This document shows, piece after piece, positions 42,391-52,574 of a DNA stretch of 64,000 nucleotides (position 1 is the stretch's first letter; each line of letters opens with the position of its first letter). A program made the position numbers and the translations under genes. Location: assembly GCF_003057885.1 (NCBI RefSeq), contig NZ_QAGK01000013.1:1-64000 (forward strand). The letters run 5' to 3'. This stretch comes from Oceaniglobus ichthyenteri. Its GTDB lineage: Bacteria > Pseudomonadota > Alphaproteobacteria > Rhodobacterales > Rhodobacteraceae. A model generated the notes under the pieces. The model did not search any database and had not been told where the DNA came from. It saw only the letters and a list, made by a program, of their open reading frames with translations.

Positions 42391-44274
42391 TCAGCGTTGA
42401 AAGACATAAGTGCCGGGCGCATCGCTGGCCGGGCTGACCGGGGCGTTCGGGTTGCCCATGGCCGGGGGTTTGGCGGTGCCGCTGGAATGGCTGTTCAGCC
42501 ATGTCACCAGTTCGGGCCACCACGATCCATCCTGTACTGGCACCTGGGTGCGCCACGCTTCGGGGGCGACATAATTATCCTCGTTCAGGGTGGTTGTCAT
42601 CTGAAAGGTGCGCCCCCTATGGCCCGGTTCGCTGACGATACCCGCGTTATGCCCCCCCGAGGTGAGAACGAATGTGACATCCGTATCGCTAAGCAGGTGC
42701 ATCTTGTACACCGATTGCCACGGTGCGACGTGATCGCCGGTGGTTGATACGCAAAACATTGGCGCGTCGATATCGGTGATCGCCACAGGTTTGCCATGTA
42801 CCCGGTATTGCCCCTGGGACAGTTCGTTGTTCAAATACATGCTGCGCAAATATTCGCTGTGCATCCGGTAAGGCATGCGCGTGGCGTCGGAATTCCACGC
42901 CATCAGGTCAAACATACCTTGCCGCCCGCCCATCAGGTATTCATGCACATAACGCGACCAGATCAGATCGGTCGAGCGCAGCAATTGAAACGCGCCCGCC
43001 ATCTGTTTGGTGTCCAGAAACCCCTGATCCCACATCATGTGTTCCAGATACGACACTTCGCTTTCGGTGGTGAACAGTTGCAATTCACCCGGTTCCTTGA
43101 AATCGATCTGGGTCGCCAGAAGCGACATGGTTTTCAACCGGTCATCGTGATCGCGCGCCATCTGCGCCGCCTTGGCCGACAACAGCGTACCCCCCAGACA
43201 ATAGCCGATGCCATGCACCTTTTGATCGGGCACGATATCGTTGATTGCGTTCAGTGCGTCACCCACCGCATCGATATAATCGCCCATGCCCAGATCGCGA
43301 TCATCCGCATCCGGGTTACGCCATGACATCATGAACACGCTAAATCCCTGTTCCACCAGATAGCGCACCAGCGAATTATGCGGCGACAGATCAAGAATGT
43401 AATATTTCATGATCCAGGCGGGGGTGATCAGGATCGGCTCGGATGTGACAGTATCGGTTTGCGGCGCATACTGGATCAGTTCAAACAGATGGGTGCGATG
43501 CACCACCTTGCCCGGCGTCACCGCAACATCGCGCCCGGGCAGATAATTTTCCGCCCCCACGGGTGGCGCGCCCGATGCGGTGCGCTTCCAGTCTTCGATC
43601 ATGTTCTGCAGGCCCCGTACCAGATTGGCACCGCCTTCGGCGCGGGTCTTGGCAATGACTTCGGGGTTGGTGAACAGCGAATTGGCAGGCGATACCATAT
43701 CCAGCATTTGCCGCGCGATAAACGATACGGTCTGTTCCTCGCGGCGCGACAGGCCGTCAATATCGTTGGTGGCATTGTACCACCATTGCTGGGACAGCAG
43801 GAAATTCTGATAAATCAGGTTGAAGGGCCACTGTTGCCATTCTTCGGCCTCGAACCGTTTGTCGTGTTTCAGCGGCACGATACAGGGTTCGGCATCGGTG
43901 TTGCCCGGCGTCTGGCTGGCCACGGCCATCAGGCGCGCGGCCTTGTGCGCGGCCTTTTCCATCAGTTGCATCTGTTTGCCCGGCGATCCGGCCAGATGTA
44001 TCCACCAGTTAAAGAACGACGCCGCCAACCCATAGGGCGTGACACCCATGGTCGCGCGGGCCATCTGTGCCTTGAACGCGCGATCCATGTTTTGCGCACT
44101 GAACCGATCCGGCAGAACCGGCCCACACTGCAGGCCCAGTTCCGGTGGAACAGGCTCGGATGCCGGGTCAATCCGGGGCTGTGGCGCGTTGGTCACGGGG
44201 GCCACACCCGACACCGCACGCGGCGTTTGGGCCTTTTGCGATGTCACGTTACGTTTCTTTTTCGACTGAGCCAT
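42391..44274 (-). CDS. phaC: Class I polyhydroxyalkanoate synthase
   Basis: 627 residues from the ATG at 44274 (MAQSKKK). The N-terminal PhaC domain includes FFNWWIHLAGSPGKQM, and the alpha/beta-hydrolase domain has the lipase-like box GIGYCLGG with nucleophile Cys359. DADDRDLGMGDY carries the family Asp region, and TSGGHNAGI near the C-terminus gives the catalytic His. It polymerises (R)-3-hydroxyacyl-CoA into PHA on granules. Its length above 600 aa with no PhaE/PhaR partner fits class I. It is followed closely by ackA. The N-terminal 45 residues are Pro/Ala-rich and probably disordered. Confidence 0.95.
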   Translation of the reverse strand: MAQSKKKRNVTSQKAQTPRAVSGVAPVTNAPQPRIDPASEPVPPELGLQCGPVLPDRFSAQNMDRAFKAQMARATMGVTPYGLAASFFNWWIHLAGSPGKQMQLMEKAAHKAARLMAVASQTPGNTDAEPCIVPLKHDKRFEAEEWQQWPFNLIYQNFLLSQQWWYNATNDIDGLSRREEQTVSFIARQMLDMVSPANSLFTNPEVIAKTRAEGGANLVRGLQNMIEDWKRTASGAPPVGAENYLPGRDVAVTPGKVVHRTHLFELIQYAPQTDTVTSEPILITPAWIMKYYILDLSPHNSLVRYLVEQGFSVFMMSWRNPDADDRDLGMGDYIDAVGDALNAINDIVPDQKVHGIGYCLGGTLLSAKAAQMARDHDDRLKTMSLLATQIDFKEPGELQLFTTESEVSYLEHMMWDQGFLDTKQMAGAFQLLRSTDLIWSRYVHEYLMGGRQGMFDLMAWNSDATRMPYRMHSEYLRSMYLNNELSQGQYRVHGKPVAITDIDAPMFCVSTTGDHVAPWQSVYKMHLLSDTDVTFVLTSGGHNAGIVSEPGHRGRTFQMTTTLNEDNYVAPEAWRTQVPVQDGSWWPELVTWLNSHSSGTAKPPAMGNPNAPVSPASDAPGTYVFQR

Positions 44275-44579
44275 GGGGTGTTTTATCCTTCGTTCCATCC
44301 GCGGCCCGGAAAAACCGCAAAATCCGGCGCCAGCTTACACCCTGCGCGCATCGGCGTCATTAACAGCGGTTAACCCCCGCGCCTGGTGAAAAGGGTCATC
44401 GCCACCCTTATGGGGTGAATCAGACCTATGCCCGGGCGCGCACCGCTTCAACCCCACGTCAAGCGGAACCAAATCGCCCAGCAAGGGTTGAGCGGTTTGA
44501 TGGGGCGCGGATGACATCATCCACTGGCGTATTCACGCGCCCGCCCCTAACACGGCATATCACTTAAGGAGATCATGTG
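44275..44579. other. Divergent intergenic region between phaC and mliC-like gene
   Basis: 305 bp without a gene. It should carry the promoters for phaC (minus) and the mliC-like gene (plus). Only half-sites of an FNR box (for example GTCAA near 44460) are seen, none forming an inverted pair. A good AAGGAG ribosome site at 44566-44571 serves the plus-strand gene. Confidence 0.4.
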
Positions 44580-44927
44580 ATGCGTACCATTCTTTTCACG
44601 CTTGCCCTGTGTGGCGGCGCAACCGCCGCTGCGGCGGATCTGTCCCTGTCGCTGCCTTTGGGCGCACTCGACAGCGTAAGCGGCCAGACCTATGCCTGTG
44701 AGGGCGGCGAAAGCTTTACGGTGCAATATGTCAACTCGGGCGCCAATTCCCTGGCGATTCTGCCCATCGACGGCGAAACCCGGATTTTCGTCAACGTCGT
44801 GTCAGGCTCGGGCGCGCGCTATGCTTCGGGCGCGGATATCTGGTGGAGCAAGGGCGACACCGCCACATTGGAAAACGAAATGACAGAGGGCAGCCTGCAA
44901 AATTGCGAGGCGCAAGAGGCCCAATAA
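44580..44927 (+). CDS. MliC/PliC-like lysozyme inhibitor, periplasmic
   Basis: 115 residues from the ATG at 44580, with AAGGAG 8 bp upstream. A Sec signal peptide (MRTILFTLALCGGATAAAA) precedes a small beta-barrel domain. VSGSGARYASG is the conserved MliC/PliC loop that enters the lysozyme active site. Two cysteines (in YACEGG and LQNCEA) bracket the domain and probably form a disulfide. The Cys in the signal region does not fit a lipobox, so the protein is likely soluble (PliC-like). These proteins block C-type lysozymes from eukaryotic hosts or grazers. Confidence 0.8.
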   Translation: MRTILFTLALCGGATAAAADLSLSLPLGALDSVSGQTYACEGGESFTVQYVNSGANSLAILPIDGETRIFVNVVSGSGARYASGADIWWSKGDTATLENEMTEGSLQNCEAQEAQ

Positions 44928-44982
44928 CACCCCCGACCATGATCAAGGGAAATCCCGTAAATCCACGGGATTTCCCCACGCC

Positions 44983-45321
44983 CTATCCCGGCTCTGACAG
45001 GTCTGCACGAAACGCGGCGGCAATCGCCTGTCGGGTGGCGTCGGGCTGACTGTCCACCGCGCGGGTCAGGCCGCGCAATTCGCGCCGCAACCCGTGGATC
45101 TGATCCAGCAGTGACAGCACCACAGGCACCGCATCATCCGGCAGCGACATTTCGGTGCGCAAATCACACACCAGCCTGATCCGTGCCACATCCAGTTCGT
45201 CAAACATCGGCTCACCGCCCCGGTCGGCGGGTTTTACCCAGCCTTCGCGCACCCACAACCGCAATTCATGCAATTCAACACGGTGCACCGTGGCCACGAC
45301 ATCGCGTTCATTCAGCATCAT
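44983..45321 (-). CDS. cbpM: Chaperone modulator CbpM
   Basis: 112 residues. It has a MerR-like helical N-terminus (VELHELRLWVREGWVKPA, then FDELDVARIRLVCDLR) and a C-terminal helix with RRELRGLTRAVD. CbpM binds the J-domain of the DnaJ homologue CbpA and restrains it. Its start overlaps the stop of the cbpA gene by 4 bp, the usual pairing, and the operon continues upstream to ftsH. Confidence 0.88.
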   Translation of the reverse strand: MMLNERDVVATVHRVELHELRLWVREGWVKPADRGGEPMFDELDVARIRLVCDLRTEMSLPDDAVPVVLSLLDQIHGLRRELRGLTRAVDSQPDATRQAIAAAFRADLSEPG

Positions 45322-46242
45322 GCATCCCTCCAGAGTTTGGCACGCGGATCTTCTGTGACATGGTCGCGCCAGCGTTGGGCAATCGCCTCCATTTCAGGGT
45401 CAATCGTGGCGGGCGTGACAATTTTCAGCCGCACATATTGATCCCCCGGCGTGCCCTTGGCCGGGCTTACCCCCCTGCCCTTCAGGCGCAACCGCTGGCC
45501 CGATGACGCGCCCCTGGGCACGCCCATCGAAACCTTGCCCGATACGGTGGGCACTTCGATTTTGCCGCCCAATACCGCCTCGTCAAAGGAAATCGGCACT
45601 TCGACTTCGATATCGTTGCCGTCGCGGGTGAACAATTTGTGCGCCGTGACGCCAATTTCGACATAGGCATCGCCCGCCGGGCCGCCGCCGATGCCCGGCT
45701 GCCCCTTGCCACGCAGGCGCAGGGTTTGCCCATCGCGCACGCCCGCCGGAATCGTTAGATCGATCGCGCTGCCGTCGGGCAAAGGCACAGCGCGCTTGGC
45801 CCCCTGCACCGCATCCATGAACGCCACCTCAAGATGATAGCGCACATCGCCGCCGCGTGCCGCAAACCCTTGGGCGCGCCCGGTTCTGGCCTGTGCGCGG
45901 GCGCCGAAAATATCGGAAAACACATCCGACAGATCCTCAAAATCGCCATAGCCGGCGCTGGATTCATACCGCCCCTGTGGGTCGGCCCCCGCATGATCGC
46001 GGTAATATTGCCGCTGCGGGCGTTCCTGTCCGGTGGCATCGATTTCACCGGCGTCAAAACGTTTGCGCGTTTCAGGATCGCCGATAATGTCATTGGCGGC
46101 GGTGACGGCCTGAAATTGCGCCTGTTTCGTCTTGTCGCCGGGGTTCAGATCGGGGTGCAGGGATTTGGCCAGTTTGCGATAGGCCTTTTTGATATCGGCC
46201 TGCGATGCGTCCCTGGCCACGCCCAGAACGCTGTAGGGATCA

Positions 46243-46250
<8 letters not shown>
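45318..46250 (-). CDS. cbpA: DnaJ-class co-chaperone CbpA
   Basis: 310 residues. An N-terminal J-domain (PYSVLGVARDASQADIKKAYRKLA, with the HPD tripeptide in LHPDLNPGD) is followed by a Gly-rich linker and a two-lobed DnaJ C-terminal domain (LTIPAGVRDGQTLRLRGKGQ). The Cys-rich zinc domain of true DnaJ is missing, which defines the CbpA type. It stimulates DnaK on misfolded proteins. It overlaps ftsH by 8 bp and cbpM by 4 bp, so the three are one operon. Confidence 0.93.
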
Positions 46251-48090
<1,840 letters not shown>

Positions 48091-48123
48091 GGGGGTCTCC
48101 AACGTTGGCGGGCATTTGCGATC

Positions 48124-48165
48124 ACCCTAGGGGGCATTATGGCGCAGGGTCTTGATCAGGATCAA
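48124..48165 (-). promoter_or_regulatory. FNR/FnrL box and -10 element upstream of ftsH
   Basis: TTGATCAGGATCAA (48152-48165) is a perfect FNR-type palindrome. Reading leftward, TAGGGT (48129-48124) fits a -10 hexamer and predicts a start at 48117, which places the box centre at exactly -41.5 and leaves a 27-nt leader to the GTG start. The box overlaps the vapC stop codon. It should make ftsH-cbpA-cbpM inducible by an FNR-family regulator under low oxygen. Confidence 0.8.
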
Positions 48166-48584
48166 TCCCGGTGCATTTGCCCCGGTTGCGGTGTGACCAA
48201 GGTAACGGTCGGAAAATAACTGCGATAGCGCCCCGTATCCCGGGTCAGGATCGGATATCGCCCCACGGCCGCATGGGCGCCGATAAAGAAATCGGGCAAC
48301 ACCCCGGTTTTTGCGCCTCCTGCCCGGCGGTATTGCGCAAACACCTTGCCCGCCAGAAACAGCGCCGCCTCGGGGATCGGCGCGATTTTCAGCCCGGCGC
48401 CGGTGATGAACGCGTCCAACCGCTCTTTGCTGGCATAGCGCACCGACAGTTCCGCATAGATCACCCCATTGATGATCAGCGGCCCGACCAGCGCCGCCGC
48501 CTCAAGCTGGGCCAATGACCACGGCGCAAAGACCGGATCATCGGTCACCACATCCAGCAACACATTGGTATCAACCAGCGTCAC
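48162..48584 (-). CDS. vapC: PIN-domain toxin, VapC type
   Basis: 140 residues of the PIN fold, a Mg-dependent RNase. Acidic active-site residues are Asp in LVDTNVLLDVV at the N-terminus, Glu in YAELSVRY, Asp in LPDFFIGAHA and Asp in TRDTGRY. The start overlaps the antitoxin stop by 4 bp. VapC toxins typically cleave tRNA or rRNA when freed from the antitoxin. Next to repABC it probably serves post-segregational killing of plasmid-free cells. Confidence 0.9.
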   Translation of the reverse strand: MTLVDTNVLLDVVTDDPVFAPWSLAQLEAAALVGPLIINGVIYAELSVRYASKERLDAFITGAGLKIAPIPEAALFLAGKVFAQYRRAGGAKTGVLPDFFIGAHAAVGRYPILTRDTGRYRSYFPTVTLVTPQPGQMHRD

Positions 48585-48814
48585 CCATCGCCCCGGGTCA
48601 GGGCCATGATGTCATCGGTGCTCATCCCCTGGCCCGCATGGCCGCGAAACTGTGCGAACCGGCTGTGGGGCACGGTGGTATCGGCCGGTTTCAACACCAC
48701 ATCGCCCGCCGCATTGCGCACAAAGTCGACCTTGCTGCCCGGTGTCAGGCCCAACAGGTCACGCACCGCCTTGGGGATGGTCACCTGGCCTTTGGTTGTC
48801 AGGGTTGCGCTCAT
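48581..48814 (-). CDS. vapB: AbrB/SpoVT-type antitoxin, VapB
   Basis: 77 residues. The N-terminal swapped-hairpin AbrB domain (TTKGQVTIPKAVRDLLGLTPGSKV) binds DNA, and the C-terminal tail (around RFAQFRGHAGQGMSTDDIMAL) would wrap the PIN toxin. It is first in the TA operon and is expected to autorepress it. It is divergent from repA, 201 bp apart. Confidence 0.9.
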   Translation of the reverse strand: MSATLTTKGQVTIPKAVRDLLGLTPGSKVDFVRNAAGDVVLKPADTTVPHSRFAQFRGHAGQGMSTDDIMALTRGDG

Positions 48815-48843
48815 GGCTCACCTCGGTAAGGATTGGTTGTCAC

Positions 48844-48872
48844 AAGGTATTACTTTGCCCTTCGAAAATCAA
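48844..48872 (-). promoter_or_regulatory. Candidate vapBC promoter
   Basis: On the minus strand TTGATT (48872-48867) and TACCTT (48849-48844) are separated by exactly 17 bp, with the predicted start about 23 bp before the vapB ATG. The same TACCTT -10 occurs in the antisense-RNA promoter of the rep cassette. Confidence 0.5.
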
Positions 48873-48935
48873 CATCTGCCGCCGATGCGCCAAATTATAC
48901 AATAAACGGTTGCGCGACTCGCCCGTCTGGCGCAA

Positions 48936-48977
48936 TAGTCACGGAAAGGCGCGGGGACACGCGTAAAACCGTGACTA
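48936..48977. promoter_or_regulatory. Long inverted repeat upstream of repA (putative rep operator)
   Basis: TAGTCACGG (48936-48944) and CCGTGACTA (48969-48977) form a perfect 9-bp inverted repeat with a 24-bp centre, ending 38 bp before the repA ATG. In repABC plasmids RepA with RepB represses the operon by binding a palindrome near the repA promoter, and this repeat is the obvious candidate. The region 48815-49015 has no gene. Confidence 0.55.
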
Positions 48978-49015
48978 CGTTTGCAAAAGACGGGCCGGAG
49001 CAGAGGGCAGATACC

Positions 49016-50203
49016 ATGGACGCAATGCGCGACCCCGAAAACCTGAACGCCGTGATCCGGCAACATGCCGAATGGCTGGCCGCGCAATTGCACGCCCAAC
49101 GCGAAAGCCTGTTCCCCCCCGATGCGTCAAAAGCCATGCGCACCTTTACCAGCGGTGAGGCGGCGGCGCTTTTGGGCGTGAATGACAGTTACCTGCGCAA
49201 GCTGCATCTTGAGGGGCGCGGCCCGGTGCCCGCCACCACGCCGGGCAATCGGCGCGCCTATTCCGTGCATGATATCAACGAGTTGCGCCAATTGTTAGAG
49301 AAAACCGCGCGCAAGCCCGGCGATTATCTGCCGGGGCGGCGCGACGGTGATCGCCTTCAGGTGATCGGCGTGATGAATTTCAAGGGCGGGTCGGGCAAAA
49401 CCACCACCGCCGCCCATCTGGCGCAACGTCTGGCCCTGAAAGGATATCGCGTTCTGGGCATCGATCTTGATCCACAGGCCAGCTATACCGCCTTGCACGG
49501 GGTGCAGCCGGAACTGGATCTGCCCGATGGCGGCACGCTCTATGATGCCATCCGATACGATTCGCCCTGCCCGATCGCGGATGTGATCCGCCCCACCTAT
49601 ATTCCCGGCCTCGATCTGATTCCCGGAAACCTGGAATTGATGGAGTTCGAACACGAAACCCCCCGCGCCCTGGCCGAGAATCAGGCCGGGCTGTTTTTCT
49701 TCCGGATTCGCGATGCGATTGCCCAGGTCGAAGACAATTACGATGTTGTCGTGCTGGATTGTCCGCCGCAACTGGGCTTTCTCACCATGTCGGCCCTGTC
49801 GGCGGCCACCGGCGTTCTGGTCACGATTCACCCCGAAATGCTCGATGTGATGTCGATGAGCCAGTTCTTGCGCATGACCGCCGATCTGATGGATGTGATC
49901 GCCGATTCCGGCGCGGATATGTCCCATGACTGGATGCGCTATTTGCTGACCCGGGTGGAGCCCACCGATGCGCCGCAAAACCGGATCACCGCGTTTTTGC
50001 GCACCATGTACGGCGACAAGGTGCTGAATGCGCCGATGTTGAAATCCACCGCGATTTCCGATGCCGGGCTGACAAAACAAACCCTGTACGAGGTCGAGCG
50101 CGGCGCCTTTACCCGCACCACCTATGACCGGGCAATTGAATCCCTGAACGCCGTGAATGATGAAATCGCGGCGCTGATCCAAAAAACATGGGGGCGCACA
50201 TGA
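49016..50203 (+). CDS. repA: Plasmid partitioning protein RepA (ParA ATPase)
   Basis: 395 residues from the ATG at 49016; the frame is open further 5' but lacks a plausible start, and the family begins with short helices as here. The N-terminal HTH is SGEAAALLGVNDSYLRKLH, then the deviant Walker A FKGGSGKTTTAAHLAQRL, the A' region with VLDCPPQLGF, and the late TRVEP. It drives plasmid segregation with RepB and autorepresses the operon. It overlaps repB by 4 bp. Confidence 0.96.
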   Translation: MDAMRDPENLNAVIRQHAEWLAAQLHAQRESLFPPDASKAMRTFTSGEAAALLGVNDSYLRKLHLEGRGPVPATTPGNRRAYSVHDINELRQLLEKTARKPGDYLPGRRDGDRLQVIGVMNFKGGSGKTTTAAHLAQRLALKGYRVLGIDLDPQASYTALHGVQPELDLPDGGTLYDAIRYDSPCPIADVIRPTYIPGLDLIPGNLELMEFEHETPRALAENQAGLFFFRIRDAIAQVEDNYDVVVLDCPPQLGFLTMSALSAATGVLVTIHPEMLDVMSMSQFLRMTADLMDVIADSGADMSHDWMRYLLTRVEPTDAPQNRITAFLRTMYGDKVLNAPMLKSTAISDAGLTKQTLYEVERGAFTRTTYDRAIESLNAVNDEIAALIQKTWGRT

Positions 50204-51195
50204 GCGACAGTCGCAAGAAACGTCTTTCGATGCTGGATGGTCTGGCCTCGGCCGGGCCTGCGCCCACACCCGGCGCGATGATGCCCAGCAACCGCGCCCT
50301 GCGCTCGGCGCGCACGGCCGTCGATGGCCACCATGTGTGGGAACTTGATCCAGGCCTGATTGATGACACCCGCATCGCCGACCGTCTGAACCGTGATGAT
50401 GTGGACGATCTGCGCGATGCGATTGATGCCAACGGGCAAACCGTGCCGATTCTGGTGCGCCGCAATCCCGATAGCCCCGACCGCTATCTGTTGATTTACG
50501 GGCGGCGGCGGCTTGAGGCGATTCGCACGTCAAAAACCGTCACCAAGGTGCGCGCCCTTGTCGCCGCGATGGATGATGATGCCGCCGTGCGCGCGCAACT
50601 GTCCGAAAACATGGCTCGGCGCGATCTCAGCTTTATCGAAAAGGCGTTGTTTGCCCAACAATTGCTTGATGCCGGGTTCGGCACCCAAACCCAGATCGCC
50701 GAGGTTCTGACCGTGACCAAATCATCGGTTTCCATGGCCCTTGCCATCGTGGCGCGGGTCACCCCCGAATTGGTGCGCGCCATCGGCCCCGCCCATGGCG
50801 TCGGCCGCCCCCGCTGGGAAACCCTGGCCAATCAGATCGAATCCGCCGCCACCCCGATGGCGCGGCTGATCGAAATCGCCAGCGAAACCCACACCGATCA
50901 GGCGATGCATGTGATCGAACATCCCGACGCGCCCGAAACCGATGCCTCGGTCGCGGCGTTCGATGCGGTTCTGGCCGCCACAACGCCCCCTGCCCCGCGC
51001 AAATCCAACCCCGACCGTACGGTGGTACAACGAAGCCTTAAATCCGGCGGGCTATCTGTTGGGAAATTGCGCAAAACCGATGCCGGTCTGCGGCTTGATC
51101 TGGCGTCGGGGCCGTTTGCCGATTGGCTAGAACAACAGGCCGACGATGTGATCGCCGATTTGCACACCCGCTGGCAACAGCAGAACAAGACGTAA
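50200..51195 (+). CDS. repB: Plasmid partitioning protein RepB (ParB, centromere binding)
   Basis: 331 residues. After a basic N-terminus (SDSRKKRLSMLDGLA) comes the ParB/Srx domain with VPILVRRNPDSPDRYLLIYGRRRLEA, then SENMARRDLSFIEKALFAQQLL and the HTH containing TQIAEVLTVTKSSVSMALAIV. The C-terminal part mediates dimerisation. It loads on parS, most likely the two palindromes just after repC. The sequences flanking the ParB domain match RepB rather than chromosomal ParB. Confidence 0.95.
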   Translation: MSDSRKKRLSMLDGLASAGPAPTPGAMMPSNRALRSARTAVDGHHVWELDPGLIDDTRIADRLNRDDVDDLRDAIDANGQTVPILVRRNPDSPDRYLLIYGRRRLEAIRTSKTVTKVRALVAAMDDDAAVRAQLSENMARRDLSFIEKALFAQQLLDAGFGTQTQIAEVLTVTKSSVSMALAIVARVTPELVRAIGPAHGVGRPRWETLANQIESAATPMARLIEIASETHTDQAMHVIEHPDAPETDASVAAFDAVLAATTPPAPRKSNPDRTVVQRSLKSGGLSVGKLRKTDAGLRLDLASGPFADWLEQQADDVIADLHTRWQQQNKT

Positions 51196-51231
51196 CCGCA
51201 ACCAACAAGGAAAGGCACAAGCCGAACACAG

Positions 51232-51267
51232 AAAAAAGGTCCCGCAAGGCGACCGCCCCACGAGACC
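51232..51267 (-). terminator. Rho-independent terminator of the antisense RNA
   Basis: The minus strand reads GGTCTCGTGGGGCG, a two-base loop, CGCCTTGCGGGACC, then TTTTTT. The arms pair over 14 bp, with a few G-T wobbles. It is the best terminator structure in the window. Confidence 0.85.
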
Positions 51268-51280
51268 CTTGTTGCCTAGC
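51232..51280 (-). ncRNA. Antisense counter-transcribed RNA (incompatibility RNA) between repB and repC
   Basis: On the minus strand a TTGCGA/TACCTT promoter (see its own entry) predicts a start near 51280, and a strong terminator hairpin with a T6 tract ends the transcript near 51232, giving about 49 nt. Every characterised repABC plasmid encodes such an RNA in the repB-repC gap. It pairs with the repC leader and blocks repC expression, setting copy number and incompatibility. In the complementary mRNA, GGCCGC (51300-51305) can pair with GCGGGCC (51330-51336) ahead of a short T-run, resembling the attenuator of the repC leader. Confidence 0.8.
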
Positions 51281-51286
51281 ATCTTC

Positions 51287-51315
51287 AAGGTAATGCCGGG
51301 GCCGCTCTATCGCAA
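51287..51315 (-). promoter_or_regulatory. Antisense-RNA promoter
   Basis: On the minus strand TTGCGA (51315-51310) and TACCTT (51292-51287) are 17 bp apart, directed away from repC toward the terminator at 51238-51267. Confidence 0.7.
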
Positions 51316-51367
51316 GTCCTTAGTGATTCGCGGGCCGAACTTTTGTTGTCTGGCGTGATGAAAAATC

Positions 51368-52519
51368 ATGACTTACATTCCAATCACACCGTTTCGCGGA
51401 ACGGTGGCCGATATCGGCTTGTCCATCGTCAGCGCCCGCCCTGCCCCGCCCGAAACCTCGGTCGACAAATGGGAATTGTTGCGCGATGTCACCACCGCGC
51501 GCACCGGTCTGGGCGTCAGTGATCGCGAACTTGCGGTGCTGCAGGTGTTGCTGTCGTTTTATCCGCACCGCGCCTTGTCCTCCCGCGACATCGTGGTGTT
51601 TCCGTCGAATGCATCAATTTGCGAGCGGCTGAATGGCATGCCCTGTTCCACCATGCGGCGGCGGTTGACGGGCCTTGTGCGCGCCGGTCTGATCACCCGG
51701 CGCGACAGCCCCAATGGCAAACGCTTTGCGCGCCGCCATGGCGATGGGGCGCAGGCGTTCGGGTTTGATTTGTCGCCACTGTTGCACCGCCACGATGAAA
51801 TCTGCGCCCATGCCGAACAGGCGCGCACCGCAGAACAGGAACTGGCCCGCCTGCGCCAATCCATCAGCCTGATGCGCCGCGATCTGTCGGCCCTGATCAC
51901 CTATGGCCACAGCGTGCGCCCCGCCCTTGCCCTGTGGGATCAGGCCACCGATCTGGCCGCCCTCACCGCCCGCGCGATGCGGCGGCGTCTGACCTCAGAA
52001 CATTTGCAACAGATCGCGGCGCAACTGTCCGCCACGCTGGCCGAAATTCGCACAGTACTGACTCCCGAAACATCGGAAATGGACACCAAAGCCATCCAGA
52101 ATGAGCAGCACCATCAGAGGTCAGATAAAGATATATTTGTTTCTGACTCTTGCTTGGAGGAAAAGAAATCGCAGCAGCAGGATCAATCTGAATCCCCGGC
52201 TCTGCCTCTCGCCCTTGTGCTGCGCGCCTGTCCGCAGATTGCAGTATTTGGAAACCGCACGATCCGGCGTTGGTATGATCTGATTGCCGCGGCGGATGGG
52301 GTGTATCCGATGATGGGCGTGTCCGCCACCGCCTGGGCCGACGCAACCCGCGTCATGGGCGCGGAACAGGCCTCAATCGTCATCGCAGCAATGTTGGAAC
52401 GGATCGGGTCGATCAAATCGCCGGGGGGCTATCTGCGCCATCTGACCCGCCGGGCCGAAGAGGGGGCATTCACCTGTTCATCGATGATCAAAGCGTTACT
52501 AAACCGTGCGCCGGTTTAA
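51368..52519 (+). CDS. repC: Replication initiator RepC
   Basis: 383 residues. It has the RepC layout: an N-terminal winged-helix region (LPRDVTTARTGLGVSDRELAVLQVLLSFYP-like, with NASICERLNGMPCSTMRRRLTGLVRAGLI), a helical middle, a variable Glu/Gln/Ser-rich stretch around 245-275, and a C-terminal domain from about 285 (LVLRACPQIAVFG to GGYLRHLTRRAEEG). RepC initiates replication at an origin lying inside its own coding sequence in studied repABC plasmids. The 172-bp gap before it carries the antisense RNA. Confidence 0.95.
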   Translation: MTYIPITPFRGTVADIGLSIVSARPAPPETSVDKWELLRDVTTARTGLGVSDRELAVLQVLLSFYPHRALSSRDIVVFPSNASICERLNGMPCSTMRRRLTGLVRAGLITRRDSPNGKRFARRHGDGAQAFGFDLSPLLHRHDEICAHAEQARTAEQELARLRQSISLMRRDLSALITYGHSVRPALALWDQATDLAALTARAMRRRLTSEHLQQIAAQLSATLAEIRTVLTPETSEMDTKAIQNEQHHQRSDKDIFVSDSCLEEKKSQQQDQSESPALPLALVLRACPQIAVFGNRTIRRWYDLIAAADGVYPMMGVSATAWADATRVMGAEQASIVIAAMLERIGSIKSPGGYLRHLTRRAEEGAFTCSSMIKALLNRAPV

Positions 52520-52521
52520 CG

Positions 52522-52537
52522 GTTCACAGCTGTGAAC
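52522..52537. repeat. parS: parS centromere palindrome, copy 1
   Basis: GTTCACAGCTGTGAAC is a perfect 16-bp palindrome 3 bp after the repC stop. It fits the GTTNNNNGCNNNNAAC pattern of repABC centromeres bound by RepB. An identical copy begins 32 bp further on. Confidence 0.85.
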
Positions 52538-52553
52538 CCCACCCAATCGCAAG

Positions 52554-52569
52554 GTTCACAGCTGTGAAC
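52554..52569. repeat. parS: parS centromere palindrome, copy 2
   Basis: An identical GTTCACAGCTGTGAAC whose start is 32 bp from the first copy, about three helical turns, so both sites face the same side of the DNA. Each copy is preceded by one extra G. It ends 5 bp before the convergent Ldh-family gene. Confidence 0.85.
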
Positions 52570-52574
52570 AAAAC

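Noticed and set aside
44440-44500. FNR box for the phaC-ackA operon
   Set aside because: Only isolated half-sites (TTGA, GTCAA) occur; none form an inverted pair with a 4-bp spacer.
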